A stretch of 6,300 nucleotides of DNA from an uncultured Caryophanales bacterium (lineage in GTDB: Bacteria; Bacillota_I; Bacilli_A; RF39; UBA660), in the NCBI GenBank assembly GCA_937897245.1, contig CALCBO010000313.1, forward strand, positions 1 through 6,300. Reading direction: 5' to 3'. The notes beneath the pieces are model-generated. The model ran no database searches. It saw nothing but the letters and a program-made list of their open reading frames with translations, and was not told the origin of the DNA. Below are positions 1-5,546 of this stretch, piece by piece (positions within the stretch are counted from its first letter, which is position 1; each line of letters starts with the position of its first letter). Both the position numbers and the translations under genes were made by a program.

Positions 1-736
1 TGATGTAGTATTTGAAAGTACTGGTTTATTTACTAGTGATGAAAAAGCTATGGCTCATATAAATGCTGGTGCTAAGCATGTAATTATTTCTGCTCCTGCT
101 AAGGGAGATTTAAAAACAGTAGTTTACAATGTTAATCATAACATTTTAACAGGAGATGAAAAAGTAATAAGTGCAGCATCTTGTACTACTAACTGTCTTG
201 CACCTGTAGTAGATGTATTAGATAAAGAATTTGGTATTGAAAAAGGTTATATGACTACTGTTCATGCTTATACTAATGACCAAGCTTCTCTAGATATAGC
301 TCATAAAAAAGGACATATGGCACGTCGTGGAAGAGCGTGTGCTGCAAATATTGTACCAGCTTCAACCGGAGCAGCTTCAGCAATCGGCTTAGTTTGTCCT
401 AATCTGGCTGGAAAATTAGATGGAACAGCTATGAGAGTACCAGTACCAACTGGTTCAGTAGTAGATTTAACATTAGAATTAGGAAGAAATACTACAGTAG
501 AAGAAATTAATGAAGTATTAAAAAATCATACAAATGAAACAATGGAATTTACTATGGATCCAATTGTCTCTAGTGATGTTATCGGAAGACGTTGTGGTTC
601 TCTAGTAGATGGTTTATCTACAAGTGTTTTAGAAGTAGATGGTAAACAATTAGTTAAAGTAGTTTCATGGTATGATAATGAAATGAGTTATACAGCTCAA
701 ATGGTTAGAACTGCCAAATATTTAATGAGTAAATAA
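1..736 (+). CDS. gap: Glyceraldehyde-3-phosphate dehydrogenase, type I (5'-truncated by window)
   Basis: NAD-dependent phosphorylating glyceraldehyde-3-phosphate dehydrogenase of cytosolic glycolysis: it converts glyceraldehyde-3-phosphate, phosphate and NAD+ to 1,3-bisphosphoglycerate, the substrate of Pgk encoded next. The reading frame is open from base 2, so the ATG at 50 is an internal methionine, not the start; about 90 N-terminal residues (most of the Rossmann NAD-binding part) lie outside the window. 244 residues are visible against a usual 330-340. The active-site motif ASCTTNC has its catalytic cysteine at bases 182-184, and the catalytic histidine (HAYTNDQ) is at 263-265, exactly 27 residues later as in the family. 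Further signatures are PASTGAA, the [14 protein letters not shown] strand and the C-terminal WYDNEMSY motif. The gene ends in TAA at 734-736 and is followed by its own terminator, so it is separately transcribed from pgk. Identification is secure; the upstream promoter is not visible. Confidence 0.97.
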   Translation, partial: DVVFESTGLFTSDEKAMAHINAGAKHVIISAPAKGDLKTVVYNVNHNILTGDEKVISAASCTTNCLAPVVDVLDKEFGIEKGYMTTVHAYTNDQASLDIAHKKGHMARRGRACAANIVPASTGAASAIGLVCPNLAGKLDGTAMRVPVPTGSVVDLTLELGRNTTVEEINEVLKNHTNETMEFTMDPIVSSDVIGRRCGSLVDGLSTSVLEVDGKQLVKVVSWYDNEMSYTAQMVRTAKYLMSK

Positions 737-737
737 T

Positions 738-756
738 TATATAGTTATACTATATA
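738..756 (+). repeat. AT-rich inverted repeat directly after gap
   Basis: TATATAG at 738-744 and CTATATA at 750-756 form a perfect 7-bp inverted repeat around a 5-base TTATA loop, starting one base after the gap stop codon. The right side also lies within the 10-bp palindrome ACTATATAGT (749-758). It has no T-tract of its own and precedes the real terminator. It may be an mRNA 3'-end hairpin or chance structure in AT-rich DNA; function unknown. Confidence 0.4.
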
Positions 757-763
757 GTCAACT

Positions 764-790
764 AAAAACATCATAAGATGTTTTTTTTCT
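764..790 (+). terminator. Intrinsic terminator of gap
   Basis: AAAAACATC (764-772), the four-base loop ATAA and GATGTTTTT (777-785) make a 9-bp perfect stem that runs straight into a T-rich tail (781-788 is eight T). It lies 27 bases after the gap stop and before the pgk promoter, so gap and the pgk unit are probably distinct transcripts. The GC content of the stem is low, so some read-through into pgk is possible. Confidence 0.82.
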
Positions 791-800
791 CTAAAAAAAA

Positions 801-809
801 TGATATACT
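801..809 (+). promoter_or_regulatory. Extended -10 promoter of the pgk-tpiA operon
   Basis: TGATATACT at 801-809 combines the extended TGn element with a -10 hexamer TATACT (5 of 6 to consensus). The position 17 bases further upstream is the T-tract of the gap terminator, which gives no good -35 hexamer, so the extended element probably carries recognition. Transcription would begin near 816, giving a leader of about 18 nt that holds little beyond the ribosome binding site AGGAG at 820-824. No room exists for a riboswitch or operator downstream of the start point. Confidence 0.6.
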
Positions 810-833
810 TTTAGTAGATAGGAGATTTGTACT

Positions 834-2006
834 ATGAAAACAATTAAAGATATTGATATTGAGAATAAAAAAGTAATTATTCGCTGTGATTTTAATGTTC
901 CAATGAAAGATGGAGTAATAGTAGATGATACAAGAATAAGAGGAGCTTTAAAAACAATTAATTATTGTTTAGAGCATAATTCTAAAGTAATACTATTATC
1001 ACATTTAGGAAGAGTAAAAGAAGAAGCTGATCTAGAAAAAAATAATCTAGAACCGGTAGCTAAACATTTAGCTAATCTTTTAAATAAAGATGTATTATTT
1101 AGTGATAAAACTAGAGGAGAAGAACTAGAAACTGCTATTAATAATATGAATTCTAAAGATATAATACTAATTCAAAATACTAGATATGAAGATTTAGATG
1201 GTAAGAAGGAAAGTTCTAATGATGAAGAGTTAGGTAAATATTGGGCTTCTTTAGGAGAAGTATTTATTAATGATGCTTTTGGAACAATTCATCGTGCTCA
1301 TGCCTCAAACGTCGGAATTGCGACTTATTTACCATCAGCAGTAGGCTTTTTAATTGAAAAAGAATTAAATGCTTTAAGTGAACTTAATGAACCTCCACAT
1401 CCATTTATTGTAATTTTAGGGGGAGCTAAAGTTAGTGATAAAATTGGAGTTATTGAAAACTTAGTAACTAAAGCAGATAAAATATTAATAGGTGGAGGAA
1501 TGGCTTTTACTTTTCTAAAAGCAAAAGGCTATGAAATAGGTAAATCATTGTTAGATGAAGATAATATAGAATTCTGTAAAAAAGTACTAACAGATTATCC
1601 AGATAAAATAGTATTACCATCTGATACTGCTGTGACTAATGAATATACTAATGATGAAGAATATCGCTTAAAAGAGATAACTGATTTATCTTCTAATGAG
1701 ATGGGCCTAGATATTGGAGAAAAAACTTTAAAAGAGTTTTCTAATATATGCAAAGATGCCAAAATAGTTGTTTGGAATGGACCTTTAGGTGTATATGAGT
1801 TTGAAAAGTACAAACAAAATACTGATAACTTATTAAAGTACATTGTAGATAACAATATAAAAACTATCTTAGGTGGCGGAGATATAGTAGCCGCAGCTAC
1901 TAAAGCCGGTCTAAAAGACAAAGTATATCATGCTTCTACCGGTGGAGGAGCAACTCTAGAATATCTAGAAGGAAAGAAATTACCAGGTTTAGAAGCCATA
2001 AAATAA
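834..2006 (+). CDS. pgk: Phosphoglycerate kinase
   Basis: Cytosolic glycolytic kinase transferring the acyl phosphate of 1,3-bisphosphoglycerate to ADP, giving ATP and 3-phosphoglycerate. At 390 residues it is the normal bacterial length. The N-terminal domain shows the substrate loop RCDFNVP (D19, N21), RIRG (R36), SHLGR (H57, R60), NTRYED (R117) and NDAFGTIHRAHAS (R154). The C-terminal nucleotide domain shows GGAKVSDKIG (196-205), VWNGPLGVYE (313-322), GGGD (347-350) and the STGGGATLE anion-hole segment (368-376), ending with the usual LPGLEAI. All expected catalytic residues are present. The start is set by AGGAG at 820-824, nine bases before ATG. It is the first gene of the operon that ends with tpiA; the next gene begins only 10-25 bases downstream. 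Everything about it is ordinary; only what follows it is unusual. Confidence 0.98.
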   Translation: MKTIKDIDIENKKVIIRCDFNVPMKDGVIVDDTRIRGALKTINYCLEHNSKVILLSHLGRVKEEADLEKNNLEPVAKHLANLLNKDVLFSDKTRGEELETAINNMNSKDIILIQNTRYEDLDGKKESSNDEELGKYWASLGEVFINDAFGTIHRAHASNVGIATYLPSAVGFLIEKELNALSELNEPPHPFIVILGGAKVSDKIGVIENLVTKADKILIGGGMAFTFLKAKGYEIGKSLLDEDNIEFCKKVLTDYPDKIVLPSDTAVTNEYTNDEEYRLKEITDLSSNEMGLDIGEKTLKEFSNICKDAKIVVWNGPLGVYEFEKYKQNTDNLLKYIVDNNIKTILGGGDIVAAATKAGLKDKVYHASTGGGATLEYLEGKKLPGLEAIK

Positions 2007-2014
2007 ATATGAAC

Positions 2015-2022
2015 AGGTGAGG
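2015..2022 (+). promoter_or_regulatory. Ribosome binding site deciding the start of the GNAT-like gene
   Basis: AGGTGAGG at 2015-2022 is the only Shine-Dalgarno-like sequence between pgk and the next gene. It overlaps the GTG at 2017, so that codon, the longest possible start, cannot use it. In-frame TTG at 2026 (5 bases after AGGTGA) and GTG at 2032 (9 bases after GAGG) are suitably placed. The only ATG here (2009) is out of frame and stops after three codons at 2018-2020. Confidence 0.6.
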
Positions 2023-2031
2023 TTGTTGAGA

Positions 2032-2523
2032 GTGGAAAGATTATTTTTAGCTAATCCCTATAATAAAAAACATCTTGAATTATTAAGAAATTTTGAAAAT
2101 GAAAATGATATTAATAGTAAAATATCAGAAAAATTAGATAATTTATCTAAAACTATAAAAGAGTCAGAATATCTAGAAATTCAAAAAAATTCCAATGAAC
2201 TAGAAATCTACTTATTTATAGAAAAAGAAGGAAAAATAATTGATTATTGTTCTATCATAGGTGAAAAAGATATAAGTGTAGCTAAAATAATGCCTGCTCC
2301 AACAACTTTTAATAAAAGAAGAATTATTATCAATCTAGCTATAGATTACGCTATAGATACTTTAAATATGCAAGAAGTATTTATAATGGCTTCCCTAAAA
2401 GATAAGAATTTAATTCGTTATTTATCAAATAAAGGACTAGAAAATATAGGAGAAGAAGAGGGCTCTATAGTTTTTCTTACTGAAAAAGAAGAAAAATTCA
2501 AAAAAGATAGGATGATCATATGA
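2032..2523 (+). CDS. GNAT-fold acetyltransferase-like protein with degenerate cofactor loop
   Basis: Probable small cytosolic protein of 163 residues (168 if started at GTG 2017, 165 from TTG 2026). No substrate can be named. The C-terminal half resembles the GNAT N-acetyltransferase core: a beta-hairpin (EIYLFIEKEGKIIDYCSI), then a region matching motif A (NKRRIIINLAIDYAIDTLNMQEVFIMA), and a motif B-like end (DKNLIRYLSNKGLENIGEEEG) that recalls the family pattern 'N..A..LYeklGF...g'. The pyrophosphate loop Q/R-x-x-G-x-G/A is not recognisable: NKRRII has no glycine, so acetyl-CoA binding is doubtful. The N-terminal 60 residues are charged and helical and match nothing I know. The start GTG 2032 is chosen because of GAGG nine bases upstream and because the protein then begins with the natural-looking VERLFLANPY. 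The stop overlaps the next gene by four bases (ATGA), implying translational coupling to the membrane protein. Alternatives: a catalytically dead GNAT scaffold or a divergent active one. Confidence 0.6.
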   Translation: MERLFLANPYNKKHLELLRNFENENDINSKISEKLDNLSKTIKESEYLEIQKNSNELEIYLFIEKEGKIIDYCSIIGEKDISVAKIMPAPTTFNKRRIIINLAIDYAIDTLNMQEVFIMASLKDKNLIRYLSNKGLENIGEEEGSIVFLTEKEEKFKKDRMII

Positions 2524-3521
2524 AATGGGTAGAAAAAATAAAAAAGAATACCATAATATTATTAATATTTACAATTATTATATTATATATTGTCTTAAAA
2601 AATGATGCTGAATCAATAATTGAAGCTTTTAAAAAAATAGATATAAAATATATAATTCTAGCTGTTATATGTTATGCCTTTTCTATAATATTAAAAGGAT
2701 ATTCTAATTATTTAATAACTAATAATAAAAAAAAGATTAGTGCTTTTGAAGCTATAAAGCACAATCTAATTGCCCAATTTTTTAATGGTGTTACCCCTTT
2801 TTCTAGTGGTGGACAACCTATGGAAATATATATGATTACTGAACATGATATTCCCTTAACTAGAGCAACAAATCAAACTGTTCAAAGTTTTATCTTTTAT
2901 CAATTAGCTCTAGTTATATGTGGTTTCCTAGCAGTATTATATAATGCAATCTTTGGAGTATTTCCTAAAGTAACTATTTTAAAAAACTTAGTTATCATAG
3001 GCTTTTTAATTAATATTGCTATAGTAGTAGTTTTATTATTAATATCCCATTCTAAAAAGATAACTAATAGAATGAGTAGACTAGTTATTAAAATAGGTCA
3101 TAAATTACATTTAAAAATAGATGAGGAACATATCAAAAATGCCTTTAATGATTACTATAAAGGATTTTGTGAATTAAAAAAACGTAAGAGTTTATTTGTT
3201 AAAGGATTAACACTAAATATCCTAAGTCTCTGGTGTCTATATTTAGTACCACTATTTATTCTCTACAGTATGGGTCATTTTAATGATTTAAATGCTATTA
3301 CTACTATTACTGCATCAGCTTATGTATATATTATTGGAGCCTTTGTTCCAATTCCTGGAGCTAGTGGTGGAATAGAATATGGTTTTACCCAATTCTTTGG
3401 TTATTACGTTGGTAGTGATATCTTATCAGCAGTCTTATTATTATGGCGTTTCATTACTTACTACTTAGGTGTTATCCTAGGAGCCTTAACATTTAGTTTA
3501 GAAAAGAAGGAGAAAAAATGA
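2520..3521 (+). CDS. Flippase-like integral membrane protein (LPG_synthase_TM / UPF0104 family)
   Basis: Multi-pass inner-membrane protein of 333 residues related to the stand-alone 'lysylphosphatidylglycerol synthase transmembrane domain', the family that includes the flippase half of MprF. Hydrophobic segments lie at about 11-26, 43-65, 120-145, 155-175, 228-250, 260-280 and 300-325, so about seven helices, with lysine-rich ends (KKEKK at the C-terminus). Two family landmarks are visible: TPFSSGGQPMEIY at 92-104 and the PIPGASGGIEYG segment at 277-288, corresponding to the conserved P-x-PGG-x-G-x-x-E signature. The C-terminal aminoacyl-transferase domain of MprF is absent, and the protein ends directly after the last helix. 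Family knowledge suggests lipid or lipid-linked sugar translocation; the substrate is unknown. AGGATGATC at 2509-2517 is a fitting ribosome site. It overlaps both neighbours by ATGA, and the glycosyltransferase immediately downstream makes a glycolipid the most reasonable cargo (inference). Confidence 0.85.
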   Translation: MKWVEKIKKNTIILLIFTIIILYIVLKNDAESIIEAFKKIDIKYIILAVICYAFSIILKGYSNYLITNNKKKISAFEAIKHNLIAQFFNGVTPFSSGGQPMEIYMITEHDIPLTRATNQTVQSFIFYQLALVICGFLAVLYNAIFGVFPKVTILKNLVIIGFLINIAIVVVLLLISHSKKITNRMSRLVIKIGHKLHLKIDEEHIKNAFNDYYKGFCELKKRKSLFVKGLTLNILSLWCLYLVPLFILYSMGHFNDLNAITTITASAYVYIIGAFVPIPGASGGIEYGFTQFFGYYVGSDILSAVLLLWRFITYYLGVILGALTFSLEKKEKK

Positions 3522-4753
3522 GAATCGGAATTTTTACAGAAACATATACCCCATATATAAGCGGTTTAGTAACTAGTGTTGTTATGTTAAAAAAATCTCT
3601 AGAAAGATTAGGACACGAAGTATACATCGTAACCGCAAATTTAGAAAGCTTCAAATATGAATATAATGCAGAAGAAAAAGTCTTAAAAGTACCTGGTGTT
3701 CCAACTGGTATTTATGATGCTCGTCTTACAAGTATTTATCCAATTCAAGCAGTTAATAAAATAAGAAGTTGGAAATTAGATGTAATTCATTCTCAAACCG
3801 AGTTCTCAATTGGTACATTTGCTAGAATTATTGCTAAACAATATAATATTCCCTTAGTTCATACATATCACACTATGTATGAAGACTATATTTATTATAT
3901 AACTAAAGGTTATTTTGAAAAATCAAGTAAAAAACTAGTAAAGTATTTAACTAAATTCTATTGTGAAACAACTGCAACTGAATTAATTGTTCCAACTAGT
4001 AAGACTTATAAATTATTTAAACAAAAGTATAAGTTTGAAAAAAACATTAATATTATTCCCACTGGTATCGAAGTAGAAAGATTCTACCAAGAAAATAGTG
4101 ATAAAAAAACAATTCAAGAATTACAAAAACAATTAAATATCTCTAAAAAAGACTTTATAATTCTATTTGTTGGAAGAATTGCCCAAGAAAAAAACATTGA
4201 ATTTCTAATTAAAACTCATAAAAAACTTATAGAAAAACACAAAAATATTAAATTAATAATTGTTGGCGATGGTCCTGATAAAGAAAAATATGAAAAAGAG
4301 ACCCAGAAATTAGGTTTAGCTGAACATGTTATTTTTACTGGAAAGGTTGCTTGGGATGATATGCCATACTACTACCAAATCGCCACCGTTTTTGCTTCTG
4401 CTTCTAAAACTGAAACTCAAGGTTTAACTATCATTGAAGCAATGGCTGCTAATGTAGTTCCTGTTTGTATGCGTGATGAAGCCTTTTTAAGTATGATTAC
4501 TGAAGAGTTAAATGGTTTAATTTTTAAAGATGAAGAAGAATATGAAAAACAGATTCTTAGATTATATGAAAATGAAAAAGAAAGAAAAGATTTTGAAAGA
4601 CAAGCTAGAATCCAAGCTGAAACCTATAGTTCTAAATACTATGGTGAAAGAGTACTAGAAGTATATAAAAGAGCTATTAAAGAAAAAGAAGAAGAAAATC
4701 GCTTTGGAATTTTTTCAAAATTATATAAAATAATTAAGGAGAAAATACAATGA
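3518..4753 (+). CDS. GT4 glycosyltransferase, probable 1,2-diacylglycerol 3-glucosyltransferase
   Basis: Retaining GT-B fold glycosyltransferase of 411 residues, family GT4. It resembles the alpha-monoglucosyldiacylglycerol synthases of Firmicutes and Acholeplasma, which add glucose from UDP-glucose to diacylglycerol at the cytoplasmic face of the membrane. The N-terminal acceptor domain opens with IGIFTETYTPYISGLVTSV and carries HTYHTMYEDY at 115-124, the segment typical of this subgroup. The donor domain shows FVGRIAQEKN at about 217-226 (basic phosphate-binding residues), GDGPDKEKY, and the E-x7-E motif with E299 and E307 in TETQGLTIIEAMAA. The last 17 residues (RFGIFSKLYKIIKEKIQ) form a basic amphipathic helix, a likely membrane anchor. 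The start has AAGGAG at 3507-3512, five bases upstream. ATGA overlaps link it to the flippase-like gene before and tpiA after. Acceptor specificity is inferred from the motif and context; a polyisoprenoid or other lipid acceptor cannot be excluded. Confidence 0.85.
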   Translation: MRIGIFTETYTPYISGLVTSVVMLKKSLERLGHEVYIVTANLESFKYEYNAEEKVLKVPGVPTGIYDARLTSIYPIQAVNKIRSWKLDVIHSQTEFSIGTFARIIAKQYNIPLVHTYHTMYEDYIYYITKGYFEKSSKKLVKYLTKFYCETTATELIVPTSKTYKLFKQKYKFEKNINIIPTGIEVERFYQENSDKKTIQELQKQLNISKKDFIILFVGRIAQEKNIEFLIKTHKKLIEKHKNIKLIIVGDGPDKEKYEKETQKLGLAEHVIFTGKVAWDDMPYYYQIATVFASASKTETQGLTIIEAMAANVVPVCMRDEAFLSMITEELNGLIFKDEEEYEKQILRLYENEKERKDFERQARIQAETYSSKYYGERVLEVYKRAIKEKEEENRFGIFSKLYKIIKEKIQ

Positions 4754-5451
4754 TAATAGTATTAAATAATAAAAGTAATTTACTAAAAAATGAATATCAA
4801 GAATACCTAGAACAAATATCTAAAAGTGTTACTAAAGAAAAAATAGTATTATGTCCTACTTATCTTAATATTCCAAGTTCAATTAATTGTTCTAACGTTG
4901 AAATAGGTTCTCAAAATATTAGTGCTTATGAAGATGGTGCTCATACTGGAGAAATATCAGCTAAACAATTATCTTCATATGGAGTAAAATATGCAATTGT
5001 TGGACATAGTGAAAGAAGAACAGAACAAAAAGAAACATCCCTAGAAGTAAATAGAAAAATAAAAAAAGCTTTAGCTGAAAATATTACTCCGATACTATGC
5101 ATTGGTGAAACAAAAAACGAACGTGATAAAAACTTAGTAAAAAAAGTATTAACTACAGAAATAGAAATTGCTTTTAAAGACTTAACTAAAAAAGATAAAG
5201 CTAAAATAATTGTAGCTTATGAACCAATTTGGTCTATAGGAACTGGTGTTCTACCAACTAATTTGGAAATTGAAGAGTGTATAAATCTAATAAGAGAATT
5301 AATTCCAGATAGTAAAATTCTATATGGAGGAAGTGTTAATGAAAACAATATTGACAATTTAAAAAAAATAATGTCAATAGATGGTTACTTAATTGGTGGA
5401 ATGAGCCTTGATATAACAAAGTTTAACAAGTTTTTAGATAAAATTAATTAG
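4750..5451 (+). CDS. tpiA: Triosephosphate isomerase (divergent, short)
   Basis: Cytosolic (beta/alpha)8-barrel enzyme interconverting dihydroxyacetone phosphate and glyceraldehyde-3-phosphate. The catalytic set is complete: N6 and K8 in LNNKSN (the family's N-W-K-M-N), H86 in VGHSERR, E158 in AYEPIWSIGTG, the flexible loop 6 following it, and the phosphate-binding GGSVN at 193-197. At 233 residues it is shorter than the usual 245-255. It deviates at sites that are normally nearly fixed: W and M of NWKMN are N and S, the usual YFGE after SERR is EQKE, and the segment after the CIGE motif is shortened. Despite this it appears functional. AAGGAG at 4736-4741 lies eight bases before the ATG. It closes the operon opened by pgk, overlapping the glycosyltransferase by ATGA, and its stop touches the terminator stem. 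Coupling to lipid genes is notable because its substrate DHAP feeds glycerol-3-phosphate synthesis. Confidence 0.96.
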   Translation: MIIVLNNKSNLLKNEYQEYLEQISKSVTKEKIVLCPTYLNIPSSINCSNVEIGSQNISAYEDGAHTGEISAKQLSSYGVKYAIVGHSERRTEQKETSLEVNRKIKKALAENITPILCIGETKNERDKNLVKKVLTTEIEIAFKDLTKKDKAKIIVAYEPIWSIGTGVLPTNLEIEECINLIRELIPDSKILYGGSVNENNIDNLKKIMSIDGYLIGGMSLDITKFNKFLDKIN

Positions 5452-5463
5452 ACAAGTTCGACA
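5448..5463 (-). promoter_or_regulatory. Putative Spo0A box(es) upstream of spo0A
   Basis: TTCGACA at 5457-5463 is the exact reverse complement of TGTCGAA, the established 0A-box heptamer bound by the Spo0A effector domain; read on the minus strand it is preceded by three further T (TTTTGTCGAA). A second heptamer in the same direction, TGTCTAA (5454 to 5448), matches six of seven positions and starts nine bases further on, close to but not equal to the ten-base repeat of classical tandem boxes. The perfect box is centred about 59 bases upstream of the predicted spo0A transcription start, 21 bases upstream of the -35 hexamer. Because the Spo0A recognition helix encoded downstream is well conserved, its DNA target should be too. 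Autoregulation is inferred, not shown. Confidence 0.55.
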
Positions 5464-5482
5464 AAACTTGTCATTTTTTTTT
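5451..5482 (+). terminator. Intrinsic terminator of the pgk-tpiA operon
   Basis: GACAAGTT (5451-5458), loop CGACAA (5459-5464) and AACTTGTC (5465-5472) form a perfect 8-bp stem, followed by nine T at 5474-5482. The first stem base is the last base of the tpiA stop codon. It separates the glycolytic/lipid operon from spo0A and contains a Spo0A box. Confidence 0.93.
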
Positions 5483-5484
5483 CT

Positions 5485-5512
5485 TTGATTTTTTTAATTT
5501 CTATTATATAAT
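5485..5512 (+). promoter_or_regulatory. Sigma-A-type promoter of spo0A
   Basis: TTGATT at 5485-5490 (4 of 6 to TTGACA), a 16-bp spacer and a perfect TATAAT at 5507-5512 place a transcription start near 5519, directly after the tpiA terminator. I saw no sigma-H-type promoter (AGGAWWW...GAAT) in this gap, unlike B. subtilis spo0A, which has a second sigma-H promoter. The very AT-rich surroundings lower the weight of the match. Confidence 0.65.
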
Positions 5513-5546
5513 TAAAATGCGTGATAAAAGATGAGAGGAGAAAAAA

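Noticed and set aside
50..736. Complete gene starting at the ATG at 50
   Set aside because: The frame is open to the window edge and residues encoded upstream ([11 protein letters not shown]) belong to GAPDH, so this ATG is internal.
1595..1921. Minus-strand open frame of 108 codons
   Set aside because: It lies entirely within pgk, has no ribosome site or recognisable domain, and is an antisense shadow of a conserved gene.
2520..3521. Full-length MprF lysylphosphatidylglycerol synthase
   Set aside because: The protein ends after the membrane segments at 333 residues; the C-terminal aminoacyl-transferase domain is absent, so only the flippase-like domain name is justified.
2032..4753. Recently transferred genomic island
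   Set aside because: Base composition, codon usage and ribosome sites match the neighbours, overlaps are tight on the tpiA side, and no direct repeats, tRNA or integrase were seen.
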